In this document: one piece after another, positions 1 through 6,962 of the stretch | How the letters are laid out: every line of letters starts with the position of its first letter | How positions within the stretch are numbered: the first letter of the stretch is position 1 | NCBI GenBank assembly: GCA_039795755.1 | Contig: JBDKLF010000008.1 | Location: 1 to 15,944, forward strand | Source: JANNXY01 sp039795755 | GTDB lineage: Bacteria > Patescibacteriota > Minisyncoccia > Phycocordibacterales > CAIZIN01 | Direction of reading: 5' to 3' | Length of the DNA stretch: 15,944 bases | Translations under genes and position numbers: made by a program | Notes under the pieces: model-generated | Database searches by the model: none | Seen by the model: only the letters and a program-made list of their open reading frames with translations | What the model was told of the DNA's origin: nothing

Positions 1-2780
1 GGACTACCAACGAGAATGCTTCATCAACAGTTGAATATGGTTCGACTGCATCTTATGGATCAGTGTCTACTTCAAATACACTCACAACATCACATTCAAT
101 CACACTTACCGGATTGACCGACAATACCACTTATCATTTCCGTGTTGGTGGTGCTGATGTTGCAGGAAATATTTCTACCACTAGTGATGCTACGTTTACT
201 ACTAATGTAGCTCCAGATATTGCTGCACCAGTGATTTCGTCTGTAGCGTCTTCGACTACAGATGTTACAGCAACCATTACCTTCACTACCAATGAGTCGG
301 CATCAAGTACTATCCAGTACGGCACAAACATCTCATATGGTTCAGCTTCAACTTCTGCGACTACCACCTCACATACCTTTAATCTCACTGGGCTCTCGCA
401 ATCAACAACATATCACTTCCGAATTAATGCTCGAGATGCAGCAGGTAATCTTGCTACAAGTACTGACTATACTTTCACCACAATCGCAACTCCTGATACC
501 ACCGCTCCCGTCATTTCATCTATCGCCTCATCTACCGCAGTCGCCACCGCCACCGTCTCATGGACCACTGATGAAAGTTCAGATTCAAAAGTATCCTACG
601 GAACTGTTTCAGGAATCTATACCACTTCAACCTCGTCAGCATCGCTTACCACATCACACTCATTGGGGATCACCGGTCTCTCTGCATCAACTCGATACTA
701 CTACGTAGTCGTATCAAAAGACGCTTCCAACAACTACGCTACTTCATCAGAGAATTCATTGTTAACTACAGCAGCTCCTGACACCACCGCACCAGTGATC
801 TCTTCTGTTGCATCATCTACCGGTGTTACTACTGCAACTATTACCTTCACTACCAACGAAGCAGCATCAAGTACCGTTGAATACGGACTTACTACTTCAT
901 ACGGAAGTGCTTCAACTTCTGCGACAACAACATCACATACCTTTAATCTCAGTGGTCTCTCTGCTGCAACGACCTACCACTTCCGAATCAATGCTCGGGA
1001 TGCGGCGGGGAATTTGCGTACCTCAGGTGATTACACTATGTTGACTGCTGCAATACCAGATACCACTGAACCAACAATTACGCTCATTGGAACCTCAACA
1101 ACACAGACAACTGCTACAATTAATTTCACTACAGATGAAGCGGCTACAAGTGTGGTTCAGTTCGGTACAACAAGTGGTTATGGTTCATCGGTAAGTATCT
1201 CACCAGCTACAACCACTCATACAGTGACATTTAGTGGTCTCGCGAATGGTACCGAATATCACTACAAGATTACGGTTACAGATGGTTCAAGTAATGTTGC
1301 GTCGACGTCAGATGATGTACTTACTACTGCACCAGATAGTACCGCTCCAACTATTTCATTAGTAAGTTCAAGTGCTGTTGGTACTTCATCAGCTACTATT
1401 ACATGGACAACGAATGAAGCTGCCTCATCTCAGGTAGAGCTTGGCCTTAGTACTTCATATGGTTCATCGACAGCGGTATTTGACAGTTCTTCACGAGTAA
1501 CAAGTCATACGGTTACATTACAAGGACTCAAGGCTTGTTCGAGTTATGAGTACAGAGTTGGTGGAGCAGATGCTCTAGGAAATACTTCCACCTCTACTAA
1601 TAATTCATTCTTAACAGAAGGATGTGTTGGTAATGCTGAAGTAATTTCACATAATACTGATAATGTTACTGCTGCATCTGGAGGAACGCTCGAGTTGGTT
1701 GAGGGTGACAAGGGGATTGCATTGGACATTCCATCTAATTTCAGTTCAGTTGATGCGGTATTCCAGATCAAGAAAGTTGATGGTGGAACAGTAATCGACA
1801 GTATTGGTGGAGTTGTTGGTAAGGAGGTTGCTGAGAATCGCATCTACGATCTCCAAGCGTATCGCGAGGATACAACAAATGTTACTGTGTTTGACAATCC
1901 AATTAGTATCACATTGTCATACACAAATAATGATATAAGAGGAATACTTGAATCAAGTTTGGTTATCTATCGTTATGATGGATCTGCATGGACACCACTT
2001 ACTAATTGTGTAGTTGATACGGGAGCGAATACAGTTACTTGTGATACCAGCCACTTCTCAAAGTTTGGATTGTTCGGGGACAAGAGCAGGTCTTCATCAG
2101 GTGGTTCTGGAAGGAGGAATTCATCAGGTGGACATACAGTGGTTGCAGCTGTGACACCTTCAACATCTTCTTCAGTGAATTCAACTCAAACAACTTCATC
2201 ATATATTTTTACTCGTGATCTCGAGCTCTTGAGTACTGGAGATGATGTGAAGGAATTGCAGAAGTTCCTTAATACACATGGTCATGTCGTTGCACAGTCA
2301 GGACCTGGTTCAGTAGGAAGTGAGACAACAAGGTTTGGTGATGCTACCAAAGCAGCACTGGCTCGTTATCAGGCTGCTCAAGGAATTACACCAGCGTCTG
2401 GATACTTTGGACCAAAAACTCGTGCGGTCGTAAATGGAAACTCAGTAGTAGTTACTGTACCTGCTACTACTGCAGTACAGCCGGTTACTACAACTGCTAC
2501 TGTAACAACAAAGCGAGTGTTACAACTCGGTGATATTGGTGACGATGTGAAAGCATTGCAGAAGTTCCTTAACACTCATGGATACACTGTTGCAGCATCA
2601 GGACCTGGGTCAGTAGGAAGTGAGACAACAAGGTTCGGTGATGCTACCAAAGCAGCACTCATTCGCTTCCAAGAAGCATACGCTGATCGAATTCTTACTC
2701 CGCAAGGATTTACAAAAGGCACTGGAATGTACGGACCTGCATCACAGAAGGTGGTTGCCGAGATTGAATCAAAGCCGTAA
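1..2780 (+). CDS. FN3-repeat surface protein with two C-terminal peptidoglycan-binding-like domains (5' partial)
   Basis: The reading frame is open from base 3, so the gene begins upstream of the window; a GTG at 63 lies inside a repeat and is not a credible start. The visible part is about 925 residues. It holds six fibronectin type III-like units (the first cut by the edge), most opening with D-T-T-A-P-V-I-S and ending with a Y-x-F/Y-R-x-x-x-x-D-A-x-G-N strand. Next comes a beta-rich region (about 1627-2080) with a D-G-S-x-W-x-P-L segment and a T-S-H-F-S-x-F-G-L-F ending, then a Ser/Gly linker, then two copies of a peptidoglycan-binding_1-like domain (about 2200-2440 and 2510-2775) with G-D-D-V-K-x-L-Q-K-F-L-N. 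No transmembrane or sortase signal is visible at the C-terminus. I infer an extracellular, wall-attached adhesin or stalk-like protein. The N-terminal signal peptide is outside the window, and ligand and true length are unknown. Confidence 0.85.
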   Translation, partial: TTNENASSTVEYGSTASYGSVSTSNTLTTSHSITLTGLTDNTTYHFRVGGADVAGNISTTSDATFTTNVAPDIAAPVISSVASSTTDVTATITFTTNESASSTIQYGTNISYGSASTSATTTSHTFNLTGLSQSTTYHFRINARDAAGNLATSTDYTFTTIATPDTTAPVISSIASSTAVATATVSWTTDESSDSKVSYGTVSGIYTTSTSSASLTTSHSLGITGLSASTRYYYVVVSKDASNNYATSSENSLLTTAAPDTTAPVISSVASSTGVTTATITFTTNEAASSTVEYGLTTSYGSASTSATTTSHTFNLSGLSAATTYHFRINARDAAGNLRTSGDYTMLTAAIPDTTEPTITLIGTSTTQTTATINFTTDEAATSVVQFGTTSGYGSSVSISPATTTHTVTFSGLANGTEYHYKITVTDGSSNVASTSDDVLTTAPDSTAPTISLVSSSAVGTSSATITWTTNEAASSQVELGLSTSYGSSTAVFDSSSRVTSHTVTLQGLKACSSYEYRVGGADALGNTSTSTNNSFLTEGCVGNAEVISHNTDNVTAASGGTLELVEGDKGIALDIPSNFSSVDAVFQIKKVDGGTVIDSIGGVVGKEVAENRIYDLQAYREDTTNVTVFDNPISITLSYTNNDIRGILESSLVIYRYDGSAWTPLTNCVVDTGANTVTCDTSHFSKFGLFGDKSRSSSGGSGRRNSSGGHTVVAAVTPSTSSSVNSTQTTSSYIFTRDLELLSTGDDVKELQKFLNTHGHVVAQSGPGSVGSETTRFGDATKAALARYQAAQGITPASGYFGPKTRAVVNGNSVVVTVPATTAVQPVTTTATVTTKRVLQLGDIGDDVKALQKFLNTHGYTVAASGPGSVGSETTRFGDATKAALIRFQEAYADRILTPQGFTKGTGMYGPASQKVVAEIESKP
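3..1626 (+). repeat. Array of six fibronectin III-like coding repeats
   Basis: Units of 92 to 96 codons begin near 216, 495, 780, 1059 and 1335, preceded by a partial unit from base 3. Each opens with an Asp-x-x-x-Pro motif and carries T-S-H-x-x-x-x-x-G-L followed by the Y-H-F-R-type strand. Units at 216-494 and 780-1058 are about 78% identical in protein by hand alignment (20 differences in 93), far closer to each other than to the unit between them. Confidence 0.85.
2241..2360 (+). repeat. Direct repeat, copy 1 (peptidoglycan-binding-like domain)
   Basis: This stretch matches 2541-2660 at a fixed offset of 300 bases, with about 17 mismatches in 120. The half at 2301-2360 has only three mismatches in 60. 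It encodes the core of the first of the two C-terminal wall-binding-like domains. Confidence 0.9.
2541..2660 (+). repeat. Direct repeat, copy 2 (peptidoglycan-binding-like domain)
   Basis: Second copy of the 300-base-offset repeat. The protein then differs from copy 1 in its last third, where it has a longer insert (A-Y-A-D-R-I-L-T-P-Q-G-F) before the conserved M-Y-G-P-x-S/T-x-x-V-V ending. Confidence 0.9.
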
Positions 2781-2792
2781 GTAGGGCATACT
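2764..2792 (+). promoter_or_regulatory. Weak candidate promoter before the lapA-like gene
   Basis: A TTGAAT hexamer at 2764-2769 and CATACT at 2787-2792 are spaced by 17 bases, each matching the sigma70 consensus at four of six positions. It lies over the stop codon of the FN3 gene and 27 bases before the next start. The match is weak and could be chance. A TAATTT element at 2808-2813, six bases before the ATG, is an alternative. Confidence 0.25.
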
Positions 2793-2819
2793 ATAGGTAC
2801 TTATTACTAATTTTGTACC

Positions 2820-3131
2820 ATGTTTATCTTTCTTATTCTTGGGATTTTGTTGGGGGCACTTACGGTGATATTCGCATTGCAGAATGTGGTGACTATTACG
2901 GTAACGTTCTTTACCTGGCACATTACTGGCTCGTTGGCACTGATCCTCATTGTGGCGGTCATTGCAGGACTTGTGATGAGTACCTTGGTAGCATTTCCTG
3001 GAATCATGAGAAATCACTTCCAGCTCATGTCACTTCGTAAGCAAGTGAAGAAGCTCGAAGAAGAGCTTGCAGCCCAGAAGTCACAGACAACAACTTCAGC
3101 ACAAGCTGCAGTTGATAGTATATTGAGTTAA
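2820..3131 (+). CDS. LapA-domain (DUF1049-like) small membrane protein
   Basis: A 103-residue protein with two hydrophobic segments, about residues 1-21 and 38-61, separated by a short T-F-F-T-W-H loop. A charged coiled-coil-like tail follows (about 75-92, rich in K, E and L). The A-L-Q-N-x-x-x-V-x-V-x-F-F pattern after the first membrane segment and the hairpin topology match the lipopolysaccharide assembly protein A domain family, widespread in bacteria including those without LPS. Role in such organisms is not established; a scaffold-like inner-membrane protein is a reasonable guess. ATG at 2820 is the first start giving the full first membrane segment; no Shine-Dalgarno sequence precedes it. 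It is followed after 12 bases by rseP and is probably co-transcribed. A longer-named frame overlapping on + (2813-3040) is a shadow. Confidence 0.7.
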   Translation: MFIFLILGILLGALTVIFALQNVVTITVTFFTWHITGSLALILIVAVIAGLVMSTLVAFPGIMRNHFQLMSLRKQVKKLEEELAAQKSQTTTSAQAAVDSILS

Positions 3132-3138
3132 TTATATT
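3112..3138 (+). promoter_or_regulatory. Candidate promoter abutting rseP start
   Basis: TTGATA at 3112-3117 and TATATT at 3133-3138 lie 15 bases apart, a shorter spacer than the usual 16 to 18. The -10-like element ends five bases before the rseP ATG, so transcription from it would start at or next to the initiation codon. It overlaps the end of the lapA-like gene. Suggestive only. Confidence 0.3.
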
Positions 3139-3143
3139 TCATC

Positions 3144-4241
3144 ATGACTATTATTCTTTTCATTATCATTCTCCTTGTACTCATCTTTGTTCATGAGTTG
3201 GGGCATTTTCTTGCTGCAAAGTCAGCAAAGATAAAAGTACATGAATTCGCACTGGGATTTTCTCCAAAGATTTGGAAGAAGAAAAAAGGTGAGACAGAAT
3301 ATTCTTTGGGAATTATCCCATTTGGTGGGTATGTTCGTATTCATGGTGAGAATCCTGAAGATGTAGGAGAGCATGATCCTGATAAAGATCGAGCATTGAA
3401 TCATAAGCCTTGGTATATACAGGCTTGGGTGTTGGTAGCTGGTGTAGTATTTAATATCATCTTTGCATGGTTACTCATTTCAGTCTCATTTTTCTCAGGG
3501 TATCCAACTGCAGTTGATGAAGGAAATAATCTCGATGTAAAAGATGCTCATGTCGTAATCGTTGGTGTGCAAGCGAATAGTCCTGCAGAACAAGCAGGTA
3601 TTAAGACAGGAGACATTGTACTTTCAATTACAGACGGCAAGAACACCGTTACTGCTGCACAAGTAGATGATGTGCGAGAGTTTATCTATGACTCTGCAAC
3701 AGGAACTCCAATAGAACTTCATGTAATGCGAAAAGGTGAAGAAAAAACAATTTCAATACTTCCTGCTGAAGGAATTGTAGAAGGGAAGCATGCAGTAGGA
3801 ATCTCGATGAATGTAGTAGGAGTTGTTACGTATGGATTCTTTGAATCATTAGTAAAAGGTGCAGAAACAACATACAACGTCTTTGTAGCTACTGCACAAG
3901 GATTGGGAGGACTCATTGTTGACGCTGTTACCGGCAAGGCGAAGCTCTCATCAGTAAGTGGTCCAGTGGGAATCGCTGGAATGGTAGGTGATGCACGACA
4001 GTTCGGATTTACCTATCTCTTGGGATTTACTGCACTCATCTCGCTCAACCTCGCAGTGATTAACTTGATTCCATTCCCAGCACTTGATGGAGGACGATTG
4101 CTCATTGTTATTATCGAAGCAATCAGTCGCAAGAAAGTTCCTATGAAGGTACAAGGTTGGATTAATGGAATTGGATTCCTCATCCTTATGCTTCTCATGA
4201 TTCTCGTAACGATTGGTGATGTGGGGAAGTTGTTGAAATAA
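3144..4241 (+). CDS. rseP: Site-2 (M50) intramembrane metalloprotease, RseP type
   Basis: A 365-residue integral membrane zinc protease. The zinc and catalytic motif H-E-L-G-H is at residues 17-21 inside the first membrane segment. The second catalytic motif, N-L-I-P-F-P-A-L-D-G-G-R, places the metal-binding Asp at about residue 315 in the C-terminal membrane part. Between them is one PDZ domain (about 125-215, with N-S-P-A-E-Q-A-G-I-K-T-G-D-I-V). E. coli RseP is about 450 residues with two PDZ domains; the single-PDZ form is common elsewhere. Family members cut anti-sigma factors and leftover signal peptides within the membrane; no anti-sigma gene is nearby, so the substrate is unknown. ATG at 3144 fits, since the membrane segment starts at once. 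Confidence 0.93.
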   Translation: MTIILFIIILLVLIFVHELGHFLAAKSAKIKVHEFALGFSPKIWKKKKGETEYSLGIIPFGGYVRIHGENPEDVGEHDPDKDRALNHKPWYIQAWVLVAGVVFNIIFAWLLISVSFFSGYPTAVDEGNNLDVKDAHVVIVGVQANSPAEQAGIKTGDIVLSITDGKNTVTAAQVDDVREFIYDSATGTPIELHVMRKGEEKTISILPAEGIVEGKHAVGISMNVVGVVTYGFFESLVKGAETTYNVFVATAQGLGGLIVDAVTGKAKLSSVSGPVGIAGMVGDARQFGFTYLLGFTALISLNLAVINLIPFPALDGGRLLIVIIEAISRKKVPMKVQGWINGIGFLILMLLMILVTIGDVGKLLK

Positions 4242-4245
4242 AACC

Positions 4246-4581
4246 ATGGATTTAATTAACTGGAGTGAGTTTGAAAAAGTTGAACTAAGAGTTGGTACGA
4301 TTATAAATGTCGAAGATTTTCCTGAAGCAAAGAAACCGGCATATAAATTAACTATTGATTTTGGTGAGTTTGGAATCAAGAAATCAAGTGCTCAAATTAC
4401 CAAGCATTACACAAAAGAATCACTATTTGGTAAGCAGGTTGTTGGGGTGATTAATTTCCCTGCAAAAAAGATTGGACCATTTATGTCAGAATGTCTTACC
4501 ACTGGCTTTGCTGATGAGAATGGTGATGTAGTACTCACTGTTGTTGAAAGACCTGTACCGAATGGATCAAAAATGTTCTAG
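4246..4581 (+). CDS. csaA: CsaA-type tRNA-binding protein
   Basis: A 111-residue protein covering a single tRNA-binding OB-fold domain. Family hallmarks are visible: L-R-V-G-T-I near residue 14, F-P-E-A-K-K-P-A-Y-K-L near 25, the S-S-A-Q-I-T motif near 47, V-x-N/V-I-N-F-P in the middle, and the C-terminal V-P-N-G. CsaA forms dimers in Bacillus and was described as an export-related chaperone. The same fold occurs as the C-terminal tRNA-binding domain of some MetRS and in Trbp111 proteins, so a general tRNA-binding role is as likely. It starts four bases after rseP and precedes proS by 44 bases. It ends in TAG. Confidence 0.93.
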   Translation: MDLINWSEFEKVELRVGTIINVEDFPEAKKPAYKLTIDFGEFGIKKSSAQITKHYTKESLFGKQVVGVINFPAKKIGPFMSECLTTGFADENGDVVLTVVERPVPNGSKMF

Positions 4582-4591
4582 TTTTTTCGGT

Positions 4592-4619
4592 TTGATTTAT
4601 CCCTAAATTCACGTAAAAT
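4592..4619 (+). promoter_or_regulatory. Probable sigma70-type promoter of proS, positioned for a leaderless transcript
   Basis: TTGATT (4592-4597) and TAAAAT (4614-4619) are separated by 16 bases, in the short gap between csaA and proS. The -10 matches consensus at five of six positions. It ends six bases before the proS ATG at 4626, so the expected start of transcription, about seven bases downstream, coincides with the initiation codon. No Shine-Dalgarno sequence is present, consistent with a leaderless mRNA. Confidence 0.55.
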
Positions 4620-4625
4620 GGCCAT

Positions 4626-5870
4626 ATGAAGCAATCACACCTATTCACAAAAACACGCAAAGACGCACCAAAGGACGAAGTGGCAAAGAACGCCCAATTA
4701 CTCATTCGAGCGGGTTATGTTCATAAGGAAATGGCGGGAGTATATTCATTTCTTCCACTTGGTTTGAAGGTTATTGAAAATATAAAGACAATTGTTCGTG
4801 AAGAAATGAACAAGATTGGCGGACAAGAACTTTCATTACCAGCTCTTCAGGACAAGAACCTTTGGGAGAAGACGGGACGATGGGACGACAAAGTTGTCGA
4901 CAATTGGTTCAAGACAAAGATTGCAAACGGTACAGAGACAGGTCTCGGACTTTCACATGAAGAGCCGCTTACGAATCTTGTGGCTGGATATGTTTCTTCT
5001 TACAAGGATCTTCCTTTTAGTGCCTATCAATTTCAAACTAAATTTAGAAATGAAATGCGTGCAAAGAGTGGTCTAATGCGAGGACGAGAATTTCTCATGA
5101 AAGACATGTATTCTTTTTCTGCTACTGAAGAACAACACCTTGAGGCTTTTAAGAAGGCTCGTGAAGCTTACGTGACAGTCTTCAAAAGAGTAGGTTTGGG
5201 AGAAATCACCTATGTAACCCAAGCATCGGGTGGGGTATTTAGTAATGAATTATCTGAAGAATTTCAAACTATTTCAGATGCAGGTGAAGATGTGATCTAT
5301 GTAAAAGATGATATGACTGCTGCAAATGATGAAGTTCTAGCAGATGAAAGAGTTGTTGGGATGGGGTTTAGCAAAAATCTTTCCGAGAAGAAATCGATTG
5401 AAGTGGGTAATATTTTTCATCTTGGAACAAAGTACTCTGATGCACTTGGTTTGAAGTTCAAGACTGATACTGCAGAAGAAAAATCAGTGATTATGGGATG
5501 TTACGGAATTGGAATTGGTCGCCTTATGGGAACAATTGTTGAAGCACTTTCTGATGAGAACGGTATTATTTGGCCGGAATCTGTAGCGCCGTTCAAGGCA
5601 CATTTGCTTTGTCTCGCTCCAGATGATGAGAATGTGAAAATGCTTGCAGATGATATTTATCGAGAACTTGAAGGTAATGTACTCTATGATGATCGGGAAC
5701 ATGCACGAGGGGGAGAGAAGTTCGCTGATGCAGATCTTATGGGTATGCCGTATCAGATTATTGTTGGTAAGAAGTCACATCAAGATGCAATTGAGGTGAA
5801 GCATCGTAAAACAGGAAAAGTAGAAACCAAATCAATGAGTGAAATTATTGAATGGTTGCAGAGTAAGTAA
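4626..5870 (+). CDS. proS: Prolyl-tRNA synthetase, short form without the editing domain
   Basis: Class II synthetase charging tRNA-Pro, 414 residues. Motif 2 is F-R-N-E at 140-143 running into the R-G-R-E-F-L-M-K-D-M-Y-S-F stretch; motif 3 is G-C-Y-G-I-G-I-G-R at 291-299. The anticodon-binding domain follows from about 315, including A-R-G-G-E-K-F-A-D-A-D. Typical bacterial ProRS such as that of E. coli has about 570 residues, including an editing insertion (INS) of roughly 180 residues between motifs 2 and 3. Here that interval (about 165-290) is short and lacks the insertion, as in alphaproteobacterial and mitochondrial forms. Editing of Ala-tRNA-Pro, if it happens, needs a separate protein not seen here. 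The gene follows csaA, has its own candidate promoter, and is 27 bases before mreB. Confidence 0.95.
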   Translation: MKQSHLFTKTRKDAPKDEVAKNAQLLIRAGYVHKEMAGVYSFLPLGLKVIENIKTIVREEMNKIGGQELSLPALQDKNLWEKTGRWDDKVVDNWFKTKIANGTETGLGLSHEEPLTNLVAGYVSSYKDLPFSAYQFQTKFRNEMRAKSGLMRGREFLMKDMYSFSATEEQHLEAFKKAREAYVTVFKRVGLGEITYVTQASGGVFSNELSEEFQTISDAGEDVIYVKDDMTAANDEVLADERVVGMGFSKNLSEKKSIEVGNIFHLGTKYSDALGLKFKTDTAEEKSVIMGCYGIGIGRLMGTIVEALSDENGIIWPESVAPFKAHLLCLAPDDENVKMLADDIYRELEGNVLYDDREHARGGEKFADADLMGMPYQIIVGKKSHQDAIEVKHRKTGKVETKSMSEIIEWLQSK

Positions 5871-5897
5871 AAATGCTCGGTGAAATAAACATACATA

Positions 5898-6962
5898 ATG
5901 TTCGAAAAATACATACAAAAATTCTACAAAAAGTTCTCACAAGATATTGGAATCGATCTTGGTACTGCTAATACGCTTGTGTATATTCCTGGCAAAGGAG
6001 TAGTCATTAACGAACCATCAGTGGTTGCGATGAATCAAAAGACCGGTCGCGTGGTTGCGGTAGGGAATGAAGCAAAGATGATGCTCGGTCGTACACCACA
6101 ACATATCGTTGCAGTTCATCCGGTAATCGATGGGGTAATTTCTGATTATGAAGTGACAGAGGAGATGATGATTTATCTCTTGAACAAGGTTCAGTCAGGT
6201 GGCAAGAAGCTCTTCGGCCCTCGGGTGGTAGTAGGTGTTCCATCTGGAGTAACCAACGTAGAGACACGTGCCGTACGTGATGCAACTCGATCAGCAGGTG
6301 CACGAGAGGTACATATTGTTGAAGAGCCCATGGCAGCAGCGATTGGTATTCGCCTTCCCGTCAAAGAGCCTGTAGGAAGCATGATTATTGATATTGGTGG
6401 TGGAACCACTGATATTGCAATTATTTCTCTTGGAGGAATTGTGAAGTCTAAGAATCTCAAGATTGCAGGTGATCGATTCAATGCAGATATTATGTCTTAT
6501 ATTCGTAGTGAGCTCAAAATCTTGGTAGGAGAGCGTACTGCAGAACGTATCAAGATGGAGGTAGGAAGAGTGTTGCCAAAGCCAGAGCCACTCGAGATTA
6601 CTGTCCGTGGTCGCGACCTTGTTACTGGTCTACCAAAAGAAGTGATTATCACCGACTCTGATATTCGCGAAGCAATCGGTCAATCAGTTGATACATTGCT
6701 TGATGCTTCCAAGGAAGTACTCGAGACAACGCCACCAGAATTGCTTGCTGATATTATGCATTCAGGAGTATTTCTTACCGGTGGAGGTGCCCTCATCAAA
6801 GGTCTCGATGAATTGCTCGCAGATCATTTGCAAGTTCCTGTCCACATTTCTGATGATCCACTTACTGCGGTAGCTCGAGGAACTGGTATCATATTGGAGA
6901 ACATGGAGCTATACAAGGAAGTATTGATCCAAAATGATGATGAATTACCTGTACGTATCTAA
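5898..6962 (+). CDS. mreB: Rod shape-determining actin homologue MreB
   Basis: A 354-residue bacterial actin that polymerises under the cytoplasmic membrane and positions the elongation machinery. The nucleotide-binding signatures are intact: phosphate-1 G-I-D-L-G-T-A-N at residues 18-25, phosphate-2 D-I-G-G-G-T-T-D at 165-172, and the adenosine motif L-T-G-G-G-A at 293-298. The N-terminal F-E-K-Y-I-Q-K-F-Y-K-K-F stretch is amphipathic, suited to membrane attachment. Length is normal for the family. It opens the mreBCD-pbp2 cluster, and its last 29 bases overlap the mreC reading frame. No Shine-Dalgarno sequence or clear promoter is visible in the 27 bases before it, so it may be read from the proS promoter. 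Confidence 0.97.
   Translation: MFEKYIQKFYKKFSQDIGIDLGTANTLVYIPGKGVVINEPSVVAMNQKTGRVVAVGNEAKMMLGRTPQHIVAVHPVIDGVISDYEVTEEMMIYLLNKVQSGGKKLFGPRVVVGVPSGVTNVETRAVRDATRSAGAREVHIVEEPMAAAIGIRLPVKEPVGSMIIDIGGGTTDIAIISLGGIVKSKNLKIAGDRFNADIMSYIRSELKILVGERTAERIKMEVGRVLPKPEPLEITVRGRDLVTGLPKEVIITDSDIREAIGQSVDTLLDASKEVLETTPPELLADIMHSGVFLTGGGALIKGLDELLADHLQVPVHISDDPLTAVARGTGIILENMELYKEVLIQNDDELPVRI

Noticed and set aside
262..708. Second plus-strand frame of 148 codons inside the FN3 gene
   Set aside because: It is a frame shadow of the Thr/Ser-rich repeats, giving a Leu/Gln/Pro/His-rich product typical of shifted repeat coding.
216..1626. CRISPR-like or satellite array
   Set aside because: The periodic similarity at about 280 bases is explained by FN3 domain coding repeats in one continuous frame; no short identical repeats with unique spacers exist.
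3951..4379. Minus-strand open frame of 142 codons
   Set aside because: Antisense to the conserved C-terminus of rseP and the start of csaA; no start context or domain pattern.
4553..4590. Possible terminator after csaA (T-run at 4582-4587 with ACCG/CGGT flanks)
   Set aside because: The pairing is short, AT-rich and interrupted with a large loop; no compact GC-rich stem as seen after lysS.
5856..5897. Possible separate mreB promoter (TTGCAG upstream)
   Set aside because: No -10-like hexamer occurs at 15 to 19 bases; read-through from proS is simpler.
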